Shown piece after piece: positions 20,308 through 29,567 of a stretch of DNA of 64,000 nt; within the stretch, counting starts at the first letter, position 1, and each line of letters starts with the position of its first letter. Under the pieces are notes generated by a model. That model was not told the origin of the DNA. It saw only the letters and a list, made by a program, of their open reading frames with translations, and made no database searches. The stretch is from positions 1-64,000 of the forward strand of contig CACBRW010000003.1 of NCBI GenBank assembly GCA_902541745.1, read 5' to 3'. Source of the DNA: an uncultured Pelagibacteraceae bacterium (GTDB taxonomy: Bacteria; Pseudomonadota; Alphaproteobacteria; Pelagibacterales; Pelagibacteraceae). The position numbers and the translations under genes are program-made.

Positions 20308-20861
20308 TTTACATTATAGATCATCAAGACTCTTTTACTTGGAATGTTGTTCATCAATTTTCAAAATTTGATAATGTTATTTGTTCAAATTATTACGAGG
20401 TAAATAATAAATTACTTGATAAAAGTGATGTGATCGTTTTATCTCCAGGACCTGGATCACCAAAAGATTATCCTACTACTTCCAAAATTTACAAAAAATA
20501 TAAAGGTAAGAAAAAAATTATTGGTATTTGTCTTGGTTATCAAATGATTTTACATAATGAAGGTGGTAAAATCATACAACAAAAAAAAATTTATCATGGT
20601 TTTCAATCCAAGGTAAAAACAAATAATCAAAGTAAAATCTTTAAAAACAATCAACTGTTTAAAGTTGGAAGATATCATTCATTAAAATTAATGGAGCCAT
20701 TTAAATCGAATTCAATTAAAATAACTATGAGATGTAGCAAAACAAAAATACCAATGGGACTTGAAGATAATCAAAACAAAATATATGGATTTCAATTTCA
20801 TCCAGAATCTTTTTTAACAGAAAATGGCAACACTCTTATTAAAAAAATCTTATCAGCTTAG
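20304..20861 (+). CDS. pabA: aminodeoxychorismate synthase component II (glutamine amidotransferase)
   Basis: DHQDSFTWNVVHQF, LSPGPGSP, GICLGYQ, FQFHPES. Confidence 0.92.
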   Translation: MIYIIDHQDSFTWNVVHQFSKFDNVICSNYYEVNNKLLDKSDVIVLSPGPGSPKDYPTTSKIYKKYKGKKKIIGICLGYQMILHNEGGKIIQQKKIYHGFQSKVKTNNQSKIFKNNQLFKVGRYHSLKLMEPFKSNSIKITMRCSKTKIPMGLEDNQNKIYGFQFHPESFLTENGNTLIKKILSA

Positions 20862-21567
20862 TAATCTTAAAGAAGTTACTTTCAAGGATCTTTGGGGGTC
20901 TAGAGGTGTTTTTACTACAATGCGAATGGTTGGAAAACCTCCTAAGTTAATACTTTTAAAACCGCATATAGAGAACCTAATAAAATCTACAAAAAAATAT
21001 CGAATAAGAAAAAAAAATTTAAAAAATATTATTAAAGATTTAATTAATAAAAACACTTTATACAAAGGTTCTGATAATTTATTTCGTATAGCATTAAATA
21101 AAAAACTGATATCAGTCTCAATTAGAAAAAGACCAAAACCAAAAAGTAATTTTAATCTTTTATTGTTTAAATATAAACGAGTAGAACCAAACTACAAAAA
21201 TCTCTATTATAAAAAAATATTGGCAAAATTAAGCAAAGTTGACTCAACTAAATTTGATATTGCTCTAGTGGCAAATGATAAAATTTTAGAAACTGGTACT
21301 TCAAATTTAGTTTTTGTGAAAAATGGAAAGATATTTTCACCTAAAAAAAATTGTTATTTTGGAAATACAATTAAATTTATAAGCAAAAAAATTAAAATTA
21401 ATTTTAAAGATATTTCTATTAAAACAATTTATGATTATGATGAAATAATTCTTATTGGATCTGGTAAGGGAGTAACATCAGTTTCAAAAATAAATGAACT
21501 TAAATGGAAGAGAAGAAAGAGTAATTGCTACACTAGGTTAAATAAAATATACAATTCACTTGTTTAA
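20824..21567 (+). CDS. pabC: aminotransferase class IV, aminodeoxychorismate lyase
   Basis: GVFTTMRM, LETGTSNLVFVKNGKIFSP; follows pabB and pabA. Confidence 0.85.
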   Translation: MATLLLKKSYQLSNLKEVTFKDLWGSRGVFTTMRMVGKPPKLILLKPHIENLIKSTKKYRIRKKNLKNIIKDLINKNTLYKGSDNLFRIALNKKLISVSIRKRPKPKSNFNLLLFKYKRVEPNYKNLYYKKILAKLSKVDSTKFDIALVANDKILETGTSNLVFVKNGKIFSPKKNCYFGNTIKFISKKIKINFKDISIKTIYDYDEIILIGSGKGVTSVSKINELKWKRRKSNCYTRLNKIYNSLV

Positions 21568-21569
21568 GC

Positions 21570-21968
21570 ATGAAAGATCCAAACAACCCTTGTATATTTT
21601 GCAAAATCAGAAATGAAGAGCTGCAATTTGAAAATCAATTGGCTTATTCATCCATAGATAGCTATCCAGTCTCAGAATTACATAGTCTTATCGTTCCTAA
21701 AAGACATGTAGAGACATACTTTGAGCTTACTAAAGAAGAAATTCACGCATGTAACGAATTAATTTTAAAAACTAAAGAAAAAATTTTAAAACATGATTCT
21801 AGTGTTAAAGGTTTTAATATAGGCACAAATGCAGGAAAATCTGCAGGCCAATCAATAATGCATTGCCACATTCATTTAATTCCAAGAAGAGAAGGGGATG
21901 TAGAGAATCCTCAAGGGGGTGTTAGGTCAGTGATTCCCAACAAACAACACTACAAACGTAAACTCTGA
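21570..21968 (+). CDS. HIT family hydrolase
   Basis: CIFCKI, VPKRHVE, NAGKSAGQSIMHCHIHLIPRR. Confidence 0.95.
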   Translation: MKDPNNPCIFCKIRNEELQFENQLAYSSIDSYPVSELHSLIVPKRHVETYFELTKEEIHACNELILKTKEKILKHDSSVKGFNIGTNAGKSAGQSIMHCHIHLIPRREGDVENPQGGVRSVIPNKQHYKRKL

Positions 21969-22073
21969 GTTGTTATTAAAGACAAATTGACCAATACTTT
22001 TGGTTGAACTATATATATTTCTAGAATAGAAAACCTTAAATTAATTCAATTTTATTTTACAAGGGTATTAAAA

Positions 22074-22874
22074 ATGTTTTTAACAAATCCTTTTTCAATT
22101 CTAGCCGAAACAGTTCCATCTATAGTAATGCAAGGTTTTGTGTTGTTAATGGTTTTATTAATTGTTGGAGGTACTTTTTTAGACATAATTCATAAAAAGA
22201 ATGTGAAGTATTTTTTTGAAAACGCCAAAAAAGCAAAAAAAAACGCAACTAAAGAATTATCAACTGGCGAAAGAATAGCAGTTGTTTCAAAAACAATTGC
22301 ATACGACATCGGGACTACATCAGAACTAGGGGCGGGTAAAAGAAGAGTAGCACACGTTCTTGGTATGTATGGAACTATATTGTTTTGGGTTGGCTCTGTT
22401 GTGATGATATTTTGTTATTCATCAGCAAATGCAGAAACTCCGACTATTTGGCCAATGATCTGGCATATTGGCGCTTTGATGACGATCTTGGGCGGATCAT
22501 GGTTTTGGTTCTTCTTAAGAGTTGATGTTTATTCTGAAGCGCAACCTTGGTACAGAATTATTAAAGCAGATTTATTTGTATTAGCTCTGATTGCAACTTC
22601 TTTAACTGGATTTATTTGGTCATATCTTCAAGGTTTAAATTTAGAAGGAAGATGGGATGCAAATTTATTTTTAATATTATTTGTAGTTTCAAACTTAGTT
22701 TTGTTTGGAGGAGTTTATTGGTCTAAATTTGCACATATGTTTTATAAACCTGGAGCGGCAATACAAAAGAATTTAGCTGAAGCAGATGGATCTAGAGATA
22801 ATTTACCACCACCTGCAGATGCACCTGAACAATTTGGTTTGGGTATTAAAAGAGAACAACCTAAACATTATTAA
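22074..22874 (+). CDS. aprM: AprM-like membrane subunit of adenylylsulfate reductase
   Basis: 266 aa integral membrane protein (heme b/quinol-oxidising family-like) directly upstream of aprB. Confidence 0.8.
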   Translation: MFLTNPFSILAETVPSIVMQGFVLLMVLLIVGGTFLDIIHKKNVKYFFENAKKAKKNATKELSTGERIAVVSKTIAYDIGTTSELGAGKRRVAHVLGMYGTILFWVGSVVMIFCYSSANAETPTIWPMIWHIGALMTILGGSWFWFFLRVDVYSEAQPWYRIIKADLFVLALIATSLTGFIWSYLQGLNLEGRWDANLFLILFVVSNLVLFGGVYWSKFAHMFYKPGAAIQKNLAEADGSRDNLPPPADAPEQFGLGIKREQPKHY

Positions 22875-22907
22875 TTATGATAGAATTTAAAAAGGAGAGA
22901 GAATAAT

Positions 22908-23378
22908 ATGTCAACATTTGTATATATGACAAGATGTGATGGCTGTGGTCATTGCGTAGATATTTGCCCATCAGATATAATGCATATCGATGAAAACATC
23001 AGACGTGCAAAAAATATAGAACCTAACTTTTGTTGGGAATGTTATTCTTGTGTCAAAGCTTGTCCTAACCACGCCATTGATGTTAGAGGATATGCAGACT
23101 TTGCTCCAATGGGACATAGCGTTAGAGTAAGAAGGGAAGAAGAAAAAGGCACAATCTCTTGGAAAATTAAATTCAGAAATGGAACTGAAAAAAACTTTGT
23201 ATCGCCAATTACAACTAAGCCTTGGGGAAAATTTATTCCTAAATTAGCTGAAGGAGATAAACCTAATCAGGGAGAGATAAATTCACAGAGATTATACACT
23301 GAACCAGAAGGTTTAAATATAGATGGAGAGCTTCCAACTGTACCTAAGGATTCGTTCAAAAAAGGAGTTTACTATTAA
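22908..23378 (+). CDS. aprB: adenylylsulfate reductase beta subunit
   Basis: Two 4Fe-4S motifs CDGCGHCVDICP and CWECYSCVKACP; AprB-like C-terminus. Confidence 0.93.
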   Translation: MSTFVYMTRCDGCGHCVDICPSDIMHIDENIRRAKNIEPNFCWECYSCVKACPNHAIDVRGYADFAPMGHSVRVRREEEKGTISWKIKFRNGTEKNFVSPITTKPWGKFIPKLAEGDKPNQGEINSQRLYTEPEGLNIDGELPTVPKDSFKKGVYY

Positions 23379-25237
23379 TGGCTAATCACAAAACACATTA
23401 CGAAGATTGCGATATATTAGTTGTTGGCGGAGGTATGGCTGGAACTGGTGCTACCTTTGAAGCAAGACACTGGGGTAGAGACATGAAAATTGTTTGTGTT
23501 GAAAAAGCTAACATTGATAGAAGTGGAGCTGTTGCACAAGGACTTTATGCGATTAACTGTTATATGGGAATGCAATGGGGTGAAAATCAACCAGAAGATC
23601 ACGTAAGATATGCAAGAAATGATTTAATGGGAATGGTGAGAGAAGATTTAGGTTATGATATGGCACGTCACGTAGACTCCACAGTTCATATGTTTGATGA
23701 ATGGGGCCTTCCAATGATGAAGAATGAAGAAACTGGAAGATACTTAAGAGAAGGTAAATGGCAGATAATGATTCATGGTGAAAGTTATAAACCGATTGTT
23801 GCTGAGGCAGCAAAAAAATCTGCAGATAAAATTTATAACAGAATAATGATTACTCATCTTTTAATGGATGAAGCTCAAGATAACAGAATTGGTGGAGCAG
23901 TTGGATTTAATATGAGAACTGGTGATTTCCATGTTTTTAGAGCAAAAGCTGTAATTGTGGCTGCTGGAGGAGCTTCACACATCTTTAAACCAAGAGCGGT
24001 TGGAGAAGGAATGGGTAGAACTTGGTATGCTCCATGGAGTAATGGATCTGCATATGCGTTACCTATTGCAGCAGGTGCAAAGATGACTCAAATGGAAAAC
24101 AGAATTGTATTATGTAGATTTAAAGATGGCTATGGTCCGGTTGGAGCATATTTTCTTCATTTAAAAACATATACACAAAATGCTAACGGTGAAAACTATG
24201 AGAAAAAATGGTATGATCAAACTAAAGAGTTAGTTGGAGAATATATTGATCATCATCCAACACCAACTTGTTTGAGAAATCATGCATTTATTCAAGAAGT
24301 AGCTGCAGGTGGTGGACCAATTCACATGGTAACTACTGAGGCTTTTCAAGACCCACATTTAGAAACAGTAGGTTGGGAAAATTTCTTAGGAATGACAGTT
24401 GGTCAAGCTGTTGTTTGGGCATCTCAAAACATTGATCCAAAATATACAAATCCAGAGTTGACCACATCTGAACCTTATGTAATGGGTTCACATGCTACTT
24501 GTTCTGGCGCATGGGTGAGTGGCCCTGAGGATCTATCACCACCAGAATATTTCTGGGGTTATAACAGAATGCTGACTATAAATGGTTTATTTGGTGCAGG
24601 AGATACAGTTGGTGGAAGCGCACATAAGTTTTCATCTGGATCTTTTACAGAAGGTAGATTAGCTGCAAAAGCTGCTGTTAAATACATTGAAGACAAAAAA
24701 GCCAAAGGGGTTAAAGTTTCAGATAAACAGTGTGAGGATTTCAAAACTGCAGTTTATAAACCACTAGAAAACTACACAGTTGCTAGAAATGAGATCACTG
24801 GTGGAACAGTTTCTCCTAGCTATATATCTCCGATTCAAGGTCTTCAAAGATTACAGAAAATCATGGATGAGTACGTGGGTGGAATTACCTCAAATTACAT
24901 GACTAATGGTAATATGCTAAAAAGAGGACTTGAGTTATTAGATTGGCTACAAGAGGACTTGGAGCATGTTGGAGCTGAAGATTATCACCAGCTAATGAGA
25001 GCTTGGGAGTTGAAACATAGAGCTTTGACTTCTCAGTGTGTAACGGAACATACTTTGTTTAGAGAAGAAACTAGATGGCCAGGCTATTATTATAGAGGTG
25101 ATCATATGAAACTTGATGATGAAAACTGGCATTGTCTAACAGTTTCTAGACGTGACCCTAAAACTGGTAAGTTTAGTATGGAGAAAGTTCCTGTCTACCA
25201 TATAGTGGATGAGAACGAGAAGAAAAAAGCTTCATAG
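23378..25237 (+). CDS. aprA: adenylylsulfate reductase alpha subunit
   Basis: 619 aa flavoprotein; GGGMAGTGATFEARHWG, GAGDTVGGSAHKFSSGSFTEGRLAAK. Confidence 0.94.
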   Translation: MANHKTHYEDCDILVVGGGMAGTGATFEARHWGRDMKIVCVEKANIDRSGAVAQGLYAINCYMGMQWGENQPEDHVRYARNDLMGMVREDLGYDMARHVDSTVHMFDEWGLPMMKNEETGRYLREGKWQIMIHGESYKPIVAEAAKKSADKIYNRIMITHLLMDEAQDNRIGGAVGFNMRTGDFHVFRAKAVIVAAGGASHIFKPRAVGEGMGRTWYAPWSNGSAYALPIAAGAKMTQMENRIVLCRFKDGYGPVGAYFLHLKTYTQNANGENYEKKWYDQTKELVGEYIDHHPTPTCLRNHAFIQEVAAGGGPIHMVTTEAFQDPHLETVGWENFLGMTVGQAVVWASQNIDPKYTNPELTTSEPYVMGSHATCSGAWVSGPEDLSPPEYFWGYNRMLTINGLFGAGDTVGGSAHKFSSGSFTEGRLAAKAAVKYIEDKKAKGVKVSDKQCEDFKTAVYKPLENYTVARNEITGGTVSPSYISPIQGLQRLQKIMDEYVGGITSNYMTNGNMLKRGLELLDWLQEDLEHVGAEDYHQLMRAWELKHRALTSQCVTEHTLFREETRWPGYYYRGDHMKLDDENWHCLTVSRRDPKTGKFSMEKVPVYHIVDENEKKKAS

Positions 25238-25258
25238 AAAATAATTTAATTAAAACAA

Positions 25259-25609
25259 ATGAATATTTTATCTAAATCAGATGATGAAATATATGAATTA
25301 GCTAAGCCTATTTGGGATAATTTGGTTAAATCATCTAATCTCAAAGATTATGGTGGGTTTACTCGAGATTTCTCTACCCAAATGCTCTTTGGTGCTAACG
25401 AAGTAGAGCTTGGTAAACAATGGGCTAATAATAAGTTGATCACTAATCTTAAAGAGACTTTTGAACCTTTCGGTTGCCTTAGAAGAGGAGATTACATAAC
25501 CGTTCTTATTAAGCAAACAAATAAAGAGATCCCGGGAGAGTTTCTTGGGAGGTTAGTCCTAGGTGTAGAAGACGATACGATTAAAGTTTTTGGAGCCACG
25601 ATCTATTAG
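25259..25609 (+). CDS. conserved hypothetical protein linked to aprA
   Basis: 116 aa ORF, no recognised family, 21-nt downstream of aprA on same strand. Confidence 0.75.
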   Translation: MNILSKSDDEIYELAKPIWDNLVKSSNLKDYGGFTRDFSTQMLFGANEVELGKQWANNKLITNLKETFEPFGCLRRGDYITVLIKQTNKEIPGEFLGRLVLGVEDDTIKVFGATIY

Positions 25610-25676
25610 ATAAAAGATTATCAAGTTTTTAAATAATTGTTTGACAAATTTCGTTGTGGGTGTATTGACGGATTTA

Positions 25677-25811
25677 ATGTTACTTTCTAACTTAAAAATT
25701 ATAAACAAACTCTCAAATTTTAAAACCACATTTATTAAAGCAGGAATTATAGTAAGCTTAACAGTTTATTGGGGAGTGATTTTAGTTGGAACTTTTATTA
25801 CATTTAACTAA
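25677..25811 (+). CDS. small single-TM protein (44 aa)
   Basis: Own translation MLLSNLKIINKLSNFKTTFIKAGIIVSLTVYWGVILVGTFITFN*; 29 nt before TauE/SafE gene. Confidence 0.5.
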   Translation: MLLSNLKIINKLSNFKTTFIKAGIIVSLTVYWGVILVGTFITFN

Positions 25812-25840
25812 GTTGTTTTTTAATAACTTTTGAATTTTTT

Positions 25841-26920
25841 ATGGAAGTATTTTTACCGATAGCTCAAGTTTTTGTTAACCCTATCGAGATACTGTTATTA
25901 AGTGCAATTGTTGGAGTACTTTCAGGTTTGTTTGGTGTTGGTGGCGGGTTTTTGATGACACCTTTTCTAATTTTTTTAGGAATACCTCCTGCATACGCAG
26001 TTGCTAACGAAGCAAATAATATTTTAGCTACCTCAGTTTCTGGATCTACCACCCATTATTTAAAAAATACTTTAGATTATAAAATGGGTTCAATGATTGT
26101 GATTGGAGGTGTTGTTGGAACTTCTTTAGGAATTTACACTTTTACTTATTTTAAAGTTATTGGAAAAATTGATACAGTTATCTCTCTGGCTTACATGTAC
26201 ATATTAGCAATAATTGGAACTTTAATGCTTGTTGAAAGTTTAGGTGAAATAGATAAAGCAAAAAGAAACGTTGTAGTTAAAAAAAAATTACATGTTCATT
26301 ATTGGATACATGGTCTTCCATTAAGAATGAGATTTCCAAAGTCAAAATTATATGAAAGTATTTTTACACCAATTATAATAGGTCTATTTGTTGGATTTAT
26401 AGCAGCTATTATGGGAATCGGAGGTGCTTTTATTTTAGTGCCTGCAATGATTTATATAATTAAAATGCCTACTAAATTAGTTCCTGGTACATCTTTATTT
26501 GTAACAATTTTTGTAAGTGTGGTTGTTACATTTCTTCATTCATTTAATTATGGATCTATAGATTTATTTCTAGTTCTTATGTTGGTTGTAGGATCTATAA
26601 TAGGAGTTCAAGTTGGGCAAAAATTAGGAGAAAGAATCGATAGTTCTGGTTTGAGAGCTTTATTAGCTATTTTGTTACTTATAGTAGGAATAGCGATAGC
26701 ATACGACACATTTTTTGCAGAAAAAATTATAAATGGACAAGCTAAAGTAACTAGCTCAGATTTAAACTTCTTCTCTAAATTTATAATTGATTTTTCAAAA
26801 GAGATGCCTTTCTTTTATGGACTATTTACAATTATGTTTGCAATTATTTTAGGTGTTGGAGCTGCTTTTATAAGAAGATTTGTGTCAAACTTCAGAAAAA
26901 AATTATTAGTTAAATCTTAA
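25841..26920 (+). CDS. TauE/SafE family sulfite exporter
   Basis: 359 aa, GLFGVGGGFLMTPFLIFLGIPPAYAVA and MGIGGAFILVPAMIYI repeats. Confidence 0.88.
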   Translation: MEVFLPIAQVFVNPIEILLLSAIVGVLSGLFGVGGGFLMTPFLIFLGIPPAYAVANEANNILATSVSGSTTHYLKNTLDYKMGSMIVIGGVVGTSLGIYTFTYFKVIGKIDTVISLAYMYILAIIGTLMLVESLGEIDKAKRNVVVKKKLHVHYWIHGLPLRMRFPKSKLYESIFTPIIIGLFVGFIAAIMGIGGAFILVPAMIYIIKMPTKLVPGTSLFVTIFVSVVVTFLHSFNYGSIDLFLVLMLVVGSIIGVQVGQKLGERIDSSGLRALLAILLLIVGIAIAYDTFFAEKIINGQAKVTSSDLNFFSKFIIDFSKEMPFFYGLFTIMFAIILGVGAAFIRRFVSNFRKKLLVKS

Positions 26921-27984
26921 TTAAAATAATTTAGGTATAATTCTATAGTTGTAATACAAACCAATCCAACGGTTGTCATACCTATAAAACCAACAACAAA
27001 AGGTTTGTAACCCATATTTTTAATTTCTTTTAAGTTGGTGCAAAGTCCTATTGCTGCCATCGCCATTGTTAAAAATATTTTTGAGGACAATTGAATACCC
27101 TCAATTGTAACTAACCATTTGTAATTATTTGGGTACATTAGATCACCTAAATTTCTGATTATTATCATTCCTACAAATCCTAATACAAAGTAAGGAAAAA
27201 TATCTATTATTGAGTATTTCTTTTCTGTAGTTTTTCCTCGATTATAAAGAAATGCAAATAAAGGGATCATGATAATCAGAAAGGTATTTCTTATTAATTT
27301 TGTGACTGTTGCTATATTTAAAGTTTCAGGACTATTGAATTGTTGGTCATAAATTAATCCTGCAGCTGCAACTTGAGAGGTTTCGTGGATAGAGGTTCCC
27401 AAAAACAATCCAATTAATAATGGCTCACTTTCAAAATAAAAGTTAGCAAAATAAGGATAAATAAGCATCGAAAGTATTCCAAACAATGTAATATTAGCAA
27501 TTGCATACGAAATCTCATTTTTTTTTGCACCAATAACAGGAGCAGTAGCCATTATTGCAGTAGTTCCACATACAGTACTACCAATTGATATTAAGTAAGC
27601 CATTCTTGTTGGAATTTTTAATTTTTTAATTAGAAGTTTAATTACTATCAATACGCTTATTATACAGATTATTATTAATGGAATTGCTATTGCTCCAAAT
27701 TCTAAAAATTCAAATGGCTTCAATTGAATACCCAAACAAATAATACCCATTTTTAGAATATATTTTTGCGTAAAATCCAATCCTCTTAAAAAACTTTCTC
27801 TAATTTTAAAAATATTTCCAAAAAACATCCCTAATAAAATGGCAATCATTGCAGAAGATATTGGGCTTTTTTCATAACCTAATAACTCAATACCGAGAAT
27901 ATTATTGAAACCTTGAGACAGAGTGTAAAGAACGAATGCTAATATAATACCCGGTAATACAACCATGTATTTCTTAAATTTCAT
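26917..27984 (-). CDS. YeiH family (UPF0324) putative sulfate/sulfite exporter
   Basis: GSTVCGTTAIMATAPVIGAKKNEISYAIANITLFG, LGTSIHETSQVAAAGLIY typical of YeiH family. Confidence 0.85.
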   Translation of the reverse strand: MKFKKYMVVLPGIILAFVLYTLSQGFNNILGIELLGYEKSPISSAMIAILLGMFFGNIFKIRESFLRGLDFTQKYILKMGIICLGIQLKPFEFLEFGAIAIPLIIICIISVLIVIKLLIKKLKIPTRMAYLISIGSTVCGTTAIMATAPVIGAKKNEISYAIANITLFGILSMLIYPYFANFYFESEPLLIGLFLGTSIHETSQVAAAGLIYDQQFNSPETLNIATVTKLIRNTFLIIMIPLFAFLYNRGKTTEKKYSIIDIFPYFVLGFVGMIIIRNLGDLMYPNNYKWLVTIEGIQLSSKIFLTMAMAAIGLCTNLKEIKNMGYKPFVVGFIGMTTVGLVCITTIELYLNYFN

Positions 27985-28000
27985 GAAAGACTAAAGTTAA

Positions 28001-29167
28001 TTAAGCACTTCTATAAAGTTTAGTCATAACAAATTCTCTATGACCTAAAGCTTCAGCGCAAGTTAATCTACCGTTTGCTACTCTTAGTGTAGTTTTAATT
28101 AATTCATCACCTGCTTCAGATAAATTCATTTCTCTTGAAAGAATTTTTGAAACATCACAATCAATATGCTCTCCCATACCTTTTACAGTTAATGGATTAG
28201 CTGTTAATTTAACAACAGGTTCGATTGGGTTCCCAACAATATTACCTTGTCCAGTTGGAAATAAATGAATATTGAAACCAGCAGCAGCTTGAAGAGTCAC
28301 ACACTCTGCAGCAGCAGATGATGTGTCCATAAAATATAAACCTTTTCCTTTAGTTGGTTCTTCAGCTGGTTCAAGAACATCAATAAATTTACAATTTCCA
28401 ATTTTTTGAAAATTACCAAAAGCTTTTTCTTCAATTGTTGTAAGTCCACCAGCTATATTCCCTGCTGTTGGTTGACTTTCAGAAAGATCGTTAGTAGCTT
28501 CTTTTAAAATAAAATCATTATAAGAGCTCCAAGTTTTCATAAATTTTTCAGATGCTTCTTTTGTTGCCCCTCTAGTTGCACAAACTTGTTCTGCACCAGT
28601 TAATTCAGATGTTTCACCAAAACATAAGTGAACACCTAATGGTTCAAGTTTGTCCATTAAGTTTCCAACAGTTGGGTTTGCAGCTAGACCTGAAGTAGTA
28701 TCAGACTCTCCACACTTAACTGAGATCCATAAATCACTTAGAGGACATTCTTCTCTTTGTTTTTCTGACGCCCACATTACAAATTCTTGAGCTTTTTTTG
28801 ATGCTTTCATTGTCGTACCAATATCACCTGTACGCTCAATATGAAATCCTTCAACAGGTTTTCCAGTTTTAGCAATTCCATCTACAATTTTTTTTGTCCA
28901 TTTAGGTTCAATACCAATGACAATTACTGCTGCAACGTTTGGATTACATCCAGTTCCTATCATTGTTCTAAAATGAAGTTCTAAATCTGCACCAAACTGA
29001 AGTCTTCCATAAGAATGAGGAAGAGCGATTGTACCTTTAATGTTATTTGCAACTGCCTCTGCACATGCGTTCGAAATGTCATCAACTGGCAAAATAATTA
29101 CATGATTTCTTGTTCCAGCTCTACCGTTTTCTCTTTTATAACCTAAAAAGCTCTTTGGGATTTTCAT
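28001..29167 (-). CDS. suyB: UxaA-type dehydratase/lyase large subunit, probable (2R)-sulfolactate sulfo-lyase beta
   Basis: [43 protein letters not shown]; adjacent suyA-like gene and xsc. Confidence 0.75.
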   Translation of the reverse strand: MKIPKSFLGYKRENGRAGTRNHVIILPVDDISNACAEAVANNIKGTIALPHSYGRLQFGADLELHFRTMIGTGCNPNVAAVIVIGIEPKWTKKIVDGIAKTGKPVEGFHIERTGDIGTTMKASKKAQEFVMWASEKQREECPLSDLWISVKCGESDTTSGLAANPTVGNLMDKLEPLGVHLCFGETSELTGAEQVCATRGATKEASEKFMKTWSSYNDFILKEATNDLSESQPTAGNIAGGLTTIEEKAFGNFQKIGNCKFIDVLEPAEEPTKGKGLYFMDTSSAAAECVTLQAAAGFNIHLFPTGQGNIVGNPIEPVVKLTANPLTVKGMGEHIDCDVSKILSREMNLSEAGDELIKTTLRVANGRLTCAEALGHREFVMTKLYRSA

Positions 29168-29171
29168 ACTA

Positions 29172-29456
29172 TTACCACTTCTTTGTTTTTACATTGTGAA
29201 CATGTACATGCTCACCTTTTTTGATTGATTTAACGACTTTACCAATATCGTGACCATACTTTAAAATAGTATCGCCCTCTTTAAGGTCAACCATTGCAAT
29301 TTTATGACCTAAAGGTATTTCATCTATGGATTGAATATTTGTTGAACTGTCGTCTTCCATTATCCAGCAAGCACAGTCTTGTTTTGGAGTGATTTTTTCA
29401 GTAACAACTACTCCTACGTTGTCTTTTTTATCATGTATGATTATATCGGTTGCCAT
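29172..29456 (-). CDS. suyA: SAF-domain small subunit, probable (2R)-sulfolactate sulfo-lyase alpha
   Basis: 94 aa; [59 protein letters not shown]. Confidence 0.75.
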   Translation of the reverse strand: MATDIIIHDKKDNVGVVVTEKITPKQDCACWIMEDDSSTNIQSIDEIPLGHKIAMVDLKEGDTILKYGHDIGKVVKSIKKGEHVHVHNVKTKKW

Positions 29457-29567
29457 ATCGTGTCGATTTGTTTGTTTGAAATTCGTAAAAACTTATATAT
29501 TAATCGCACAAATTAACAAACGAATTTTATAAATAGTATAATTACACTTTAAAGAGGTTCTAGTTTT

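Noticed and set aside
19093-21567. Overlapping pabB/pabA/pabC as a novel fused system
   Set aside because: Known folate-branch genes in ordinary operon order; overlaps are typical of a streamlined genome.
23417-24744. Three antisense ORFs inside aprA (23417-23602, 23553-23813, 24559-24744)
   Set aside because: Lie fully within a well-supported CDS; codon-shadow ORFs.
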